A stretch of DNA of 8,942 nucleotides from Sediminibacterium sp. (lineage in GTDB: Bacteria > Bacteroidota > Bacteroidia > Chitinophagales > Chitinophagaceae): positions 1-8,942 of the forward strand of contig JAOASV010000185.1 in NCBI GenBank assembly GCA_030158535.1. Reading direction: 5' to 3'. The translations under genes and the position numbers were made by a program. The stretch's first letter is position 1. Each line of letters opens with the position of its first letter. Of this stretch, positions 6,367-8,942 are shown piece by piece. The notes under the pieces were generated by a model. That model searched no databases. It was given only the letters and a program-made list of their open reading frames with translations, and was not told the origin of the DNA.

Positions 6367-7878
6367 ATGAAGATCAATTCAATGAAAATAGTAGGCCTGG
6401 TTTTAGTTATTACCACGCTTATATCTTGTACAAAGTGGGTCGATTACAATCCTCACGAAGATTTTGTTATCACAGAGCAAGACTATTTAAAGTCTGCATC
6501 TGATTATAGAAATATGTTGGTGAGTGTTTACACGCCACTACAATGGCTCAATCAAGTTGTGCCTATTGGTGATATTGCTTCTGATAACGCAGTATCTGGT
6601 GGTGAAAATGCGTCTGACGTATTATCATTACAACAAATTGATGACTATACACACACACCTGTAAACGGAACCCTTCAAGAAATTTGGGTATCTGCATACG
6701 AAGGTGTTAACCGTGCCAACTATATGGCGCAATATAAAGCGGCAAATTTAGCGGGTGAAAAAGTTGAGTTTGCTGGTAAAGAAGCATTGTATGGTGAAGT
6801 GCATTTTTTACGCGCATACTATTACTTTACGCTGGTGCGTATGTTTGGTGATGTGCCTCTTTTTACAGACAAGCGCTTAAGTCTTGCACAATCAAAAACT
6901 TTAAAACGTTCACCTAAAGCGGACGTATACAAGCAAATTGAAGCAGATTTAACAGCTGCTGTAACGGCGCTTCCTGCAGTTCAAGTTCAAAAGGGTAGAA
7001 TTACAAAGTATGCTGCACAGGCTTTACTTGGTAAAGTGTATCTCTATCAAAGTAAATTTGATTTAGCTGCTACCACACTTGACGCTGTAATCAATGCAAA
7101 TGCATTTTCACTTGTTTCTGATTTTGGCGCAATGTATTTAGCAACTGGCGAAAACGGTCCTGAATCTGTTTTTGAAATTCAATACTCTAATGTGTCTCCT
7201 TATTACAACTGGGGTGGAGCAACACGTGGCCAAGGTAACTATGCTATTCAGCAGTGTGGTATCAGAGGCTTAAATGGTTCTGCTCAAATGCCTTATGCTG
7301 CAGGTTGGAGTACCAATTTACCAACTCAAAATTTAGCAGCTGCTTACACTGCGGGTGATAAAAGAAAAGCGGTAACAGTATTGGATATTGAAGCGTACAA
7401 AGCGGCTAATCCTTCTTTTAATATTACCTATCAAGTAGCTCCATTTAAAAACACGGGTTTATACAATCAAAAGTATTTGCCACGTAAAGGAGAAACATCT
7501 GGTCAAGTAGAATTAAACTACCTCAACAACTTTAGAATCATTCGTTACGCGGATGTTTTATTAATGGCTGCTGAAGCGTTTAATAGAGCTACAGCACCGA
7601 ATGATGCAAAAGCACAAGGTTATTTAAATCAAGTAAGACAAAGAGCTTTTGGTAATGCTTCAAATAACATTACTGCAACTGGAACTGCACTTCGTCAAGC
7701 TATTTGGGATGAGCGTAGATTAGAACTTGCTATGGAAGGAGATCGTTTCTTTGACCTAGTTAGAACTGGACAAGCGGCTTCAAAAATCACTGGCTTTAGA
7801 GTTGGTAAGCATGAAGTGTTCCCAATACCTCAACAAGAGGTTGATATTTCTGGTTTAACTCAAAATGCTGGATATTAA
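6367..7878 (+). CDS. SusD/RagB-family surface glycan-binding lipoprotein
   Basis: This 503-residue lipoprotein is the lid and glycan-binding partner of the SusC-like barrel, on the outer face of the outer membrane. The N-terminus has a lipoprotein signal with lipobox LISC and lipidated Cys21. The SusD core shows the TPR-type signature FLRAYYYFTLVRMFGDVPLF at about 147-166. Near the C-terminus are IWDERRLELAMEGDRFFDLVR (about 446-466) and the closing FPIPQQEVDISGLTQNAGY, the canonical end of SusD proteins. Length is normal and there is no frameshift. The first ATG (6367) is used; a second in-frame ATG at 6382 would also keep the signal peptide. The gene starts 24 bp after the susC-like stop with no terminator between, so they are co-transcribed. 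The residues after the lipid cysteine (TKWVD) contain only one acidic residue, a weak match to the surface-export signal known from some Bacteroidota. Confidence 0.95.
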   Translation: MKINSMKIVGLVLVITTLISCTKWVDYNPHEDFVITEQDYLKSASDYRNMLVSVYTPLQWLNQVVPIGDIASDNAVSGGENASDVLSLQQIDDYTHTPVNGTLQEIWVSAYEGVNRANYMAQYKAANLAGEKVEFAGKEALYGEVHFLRAYYYFTLVRMFGDVPLFTDKRLSLAQSKTLKRSPKADVYKQIEADLTAAVTALPAVQVQKGRITKYAAQALLGKVYLYQSKFDLAATTLDAVINANAFSLVSDFGAMYLATGENGPESVFEIQYSNVSPYYNWGGATRGQGNYAIQQCGIRGLNGSAQMPYAAGWSTNLPTQNLAAAYTAGDKRKAVTVLDIEAYKAANPSFNITYQVAPFKNTGLYNQKYLPRKGETSGQVELNYLNNFRIIRYADVLLMAAEAFNRATAPNDAKAQGYLNQVRQRAFGNASNNITATGTALRQAIWDERRLELAMEGDRFFDLVRTGQAASKITGFRVGKHEVFPIPQQEVDISGLTQNAGY

Positions 7879-7909
7879 TCTCATTGTATAATCTATTGAA
7901 TTAAATAGT

Positions 7910-8942
7910 ATGAAAACATTAAAATATTTATTGAGTGGCTTGATACTCATTTCTACATTCTCAGGATGTAAAAAAGAAATCAATGATGATGTTTCTTTCG
8001 TGCAAACGACTGCGACATCTGCAAAATTGGGTGCCATGTTTACCATTACCCAAGACAATACTGGTCTTGTAACCATCACACCTAATGGTGAAGGTGTTGC
8101 AAGTTTTGAAATTGCTTATGGTCATGGAACTGCGGGTCCTGTGAAGGTGTTGCCTGGCGGCAGTACTTCAAAAGTTTACCCAGAAGGTGTGTATGATGTA
8201 AAAATTACCGGCACAAACGTTGCGGGTGTTTCTACAACTGTAACTCAAAAATTAACGGTAACATTTAGAGCACCAGAAAATTTAGAGGTAACAGCTGTAA
8301 TTGATCCAGCTAATAAATACAAAGTGAATGTTTCTGCAAAAGCATTGTATGAGACTTTCTTTCAAGTTTATTTTGGTGATGTAGCTAACGAAGTACCTAC
8401 TAACTTCTTAGAAGGTCAAACCATTTCTAAAACCTACGCTAGAACTGGTTCTTATACTGTTAGAGTAGTTGCTTTGAGTGGTGGTGCTGCAACAACAACA
8501 TTTACAAGAGTGATTACGATTGTGGATCCTGTTGTTCTTCCCGTAACTTTTGAATCAACTTCTATCAACTATGCTTGGAATGATTTTAGTGGCGGTAATG
8601 TAACTGTTGTTGCTAATCCGCATAGTAGTGCTGCCAATGCGTCTACTAGAGTTGCTAAAATGGTAAAAAATGCTGGTGATCCTTGGGGTGGAAGTTGGAT
8701 TGGCCTTGGTGGTCCAATTGATTTTTCTGCCAACAAAGTTTTCAGAATGAAAGTATTTTCTCCAAGAGTTGGCGCTAAAGTGCTTCTTAAGGTTGAAAAT
8801 GCAGGAAACGGTTCTATCGCTTTTGAAAAAGAAGTGCTAACAACAGTTGCAAATGCATGGGAAGATTTAGCATTTGATTACAGAACAATCAACGCTGCTA
8901 ATGAATACCATAATATCGTTGTTATTTTTGATAATGGTACAC
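7910..8942 (+). CDS. PKD-domain surface glycan-binding lipoprotein with C-terminal CBM-like domain (partial)
   Basis: The frame opens at ATG 7910, 31 bp after the susD-like stop, and runs off the window after 344 codons. It begins with a lipoprotein signal peptide (MKTLKYLLSGLILISTFSGC, lipidated Cys20) followed by KKEINDD, a charged stretch suited to surface export. Two PKD-like beta-sandwich modules follow: about 62-118 (YPEGVYDVKITGTN) and about 150-206 (YARTGSYTVRVVAL). From about 211 begins a different domain (VTFESTSINYAWNDFSGG, DPWGGSWIGLGGPIDFS, then FRMKVFSPRVGAKVLLKVEN) that looks like a carbohydrate-binding jelly roll rich in aromatic residues. Position and architecture match a SusE/SusF-like surface glycan-binding protein. 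From memory, this domain resembles those in lipoproteins of laminarin PULs and next to some GH16 laminarinases, which suggests a beta-1,3-glucan ligand; this is inference. No catalytic motif is visible in the part present, but an enzyme domain beyond the edge cannot be excluded. Confidence 0.85.
   Translation, partial: MKTLKYLLSGLILISTFSGCKKEINDDVSFVQTTATSAKLGAMFTITQDNTGLVTITPNGEGVASFEIAYGHGTAGPVKVLPGGSTSKVYPEGVYDVKITGTNVAGVSTTVTQKLTVTFRAPENLEVTAVIDPANKYKVNVSAKALYETFFQVYFGDVANEVPTNFLEGQTISKTYARTGSYTVRVVALSGGAATTTFTRVITIVDPVVLPVTFESTSINYAWNDFSGGNVTVVANPHSSAANASTRVAKMVKNAGDPWGGSWIGLGGPIDFSANKVFRMKVFSPRVGAKVLLKVENAGNGSIAFEKEVLTTVANAWEDLAFDYRTINAANEYHNIVVIFDNGT

Noticed and set aside
7887..7892. 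TATAAT sequence upstream of the third lipoprotein gene
   Set aside because: It matches the proteobacterial -10 box, but Bacteroidota use a different consensus and no -35 partner is seen. With a 31-bp gap, the gene is more likely read from the susC promoter.
7893..7908. CTATT-N6-AATAG inverted repeat just before the ATG of the third lipoprotein gene
   Set aside because: The arms are only 5 bp and A/T-rich, so it makes neither a stable hairpin nor a terminator. Chance is sufficient.
7855..8079. Open frame on the - strand, 74 codons
   Set aside because: It overlaps the susD end and the lipoprotein's signal peptide antisense. The forward frames carry clear lipoprotein features and this one has none.

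Overview
The window looks like part of a polysaccharide utilisation locus (PUL) from a Bacteroidota genome. The evidence is a SusC-type TonB-dependent transporter next to a SusD-type lipoprotein, a second surface lipoprotein right after them, a membrane-tethered regulator of the triple-tyrosine type read divergently, AT-rich DNA, and no clear Shine-Dalgarno sequences. I cannot fix the genus. Flavobacteriia, Chitinophagia and Sphingobacteriia would all fit.

Layout from left to right. Bases 1-172 (+) are the last 56 codons of a gene that resembles the C-terminal tail of an S1-type sulfatase. Its 3' end overlaps by 30 bp the 3' end of a convergent gene at 143-3025 (-). That gene encodes a 960-residue regulator with a signal peptide, a periplasmic beta-propeller, a Y_Y_Y domain, one membrane span, a coiled coil and a LuxR-type HTH. 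Between its GTG start and the susC-like gene lie 200 bp of non-coding DNA (3026-3225). This holds two perfect 17-bp direct repeats 53 bp apart and two short inverted repeats, and is the natural place for operator sites. The rightward operon is susC-like (3226-6342), susD-like (6367-7878) and a PKD/carbohydrate-binding lipoprotein (from 7910, cut by the window end). The gaps between these genes are only 24 and 31 bp.

Working model (inference). The regulator's propeller senses a glycan fragment in the periplasm. The HTH on the cytoplasmic side of the same protein then switches on the operon through the repeats in the divergent region. The PKD/CBM lipoprotein and the SusD protein capture the glycan at the cell surface, and the SusC barrel imports it using TonB energy. 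The third lipoprotein resembles, from memory, the surface glycan-binding proteins of laminarin (beta-1,3-glucan) PULs of marine Bacteroidota, so a beta-glucan is the best substrate guess. No glycoside hydrolase is inside the window to confirm this; any would probably lie downstream.

Nothing here is an obviously new class of system. The least explained signal is the repeat arrangement in the divergent intergenic region.
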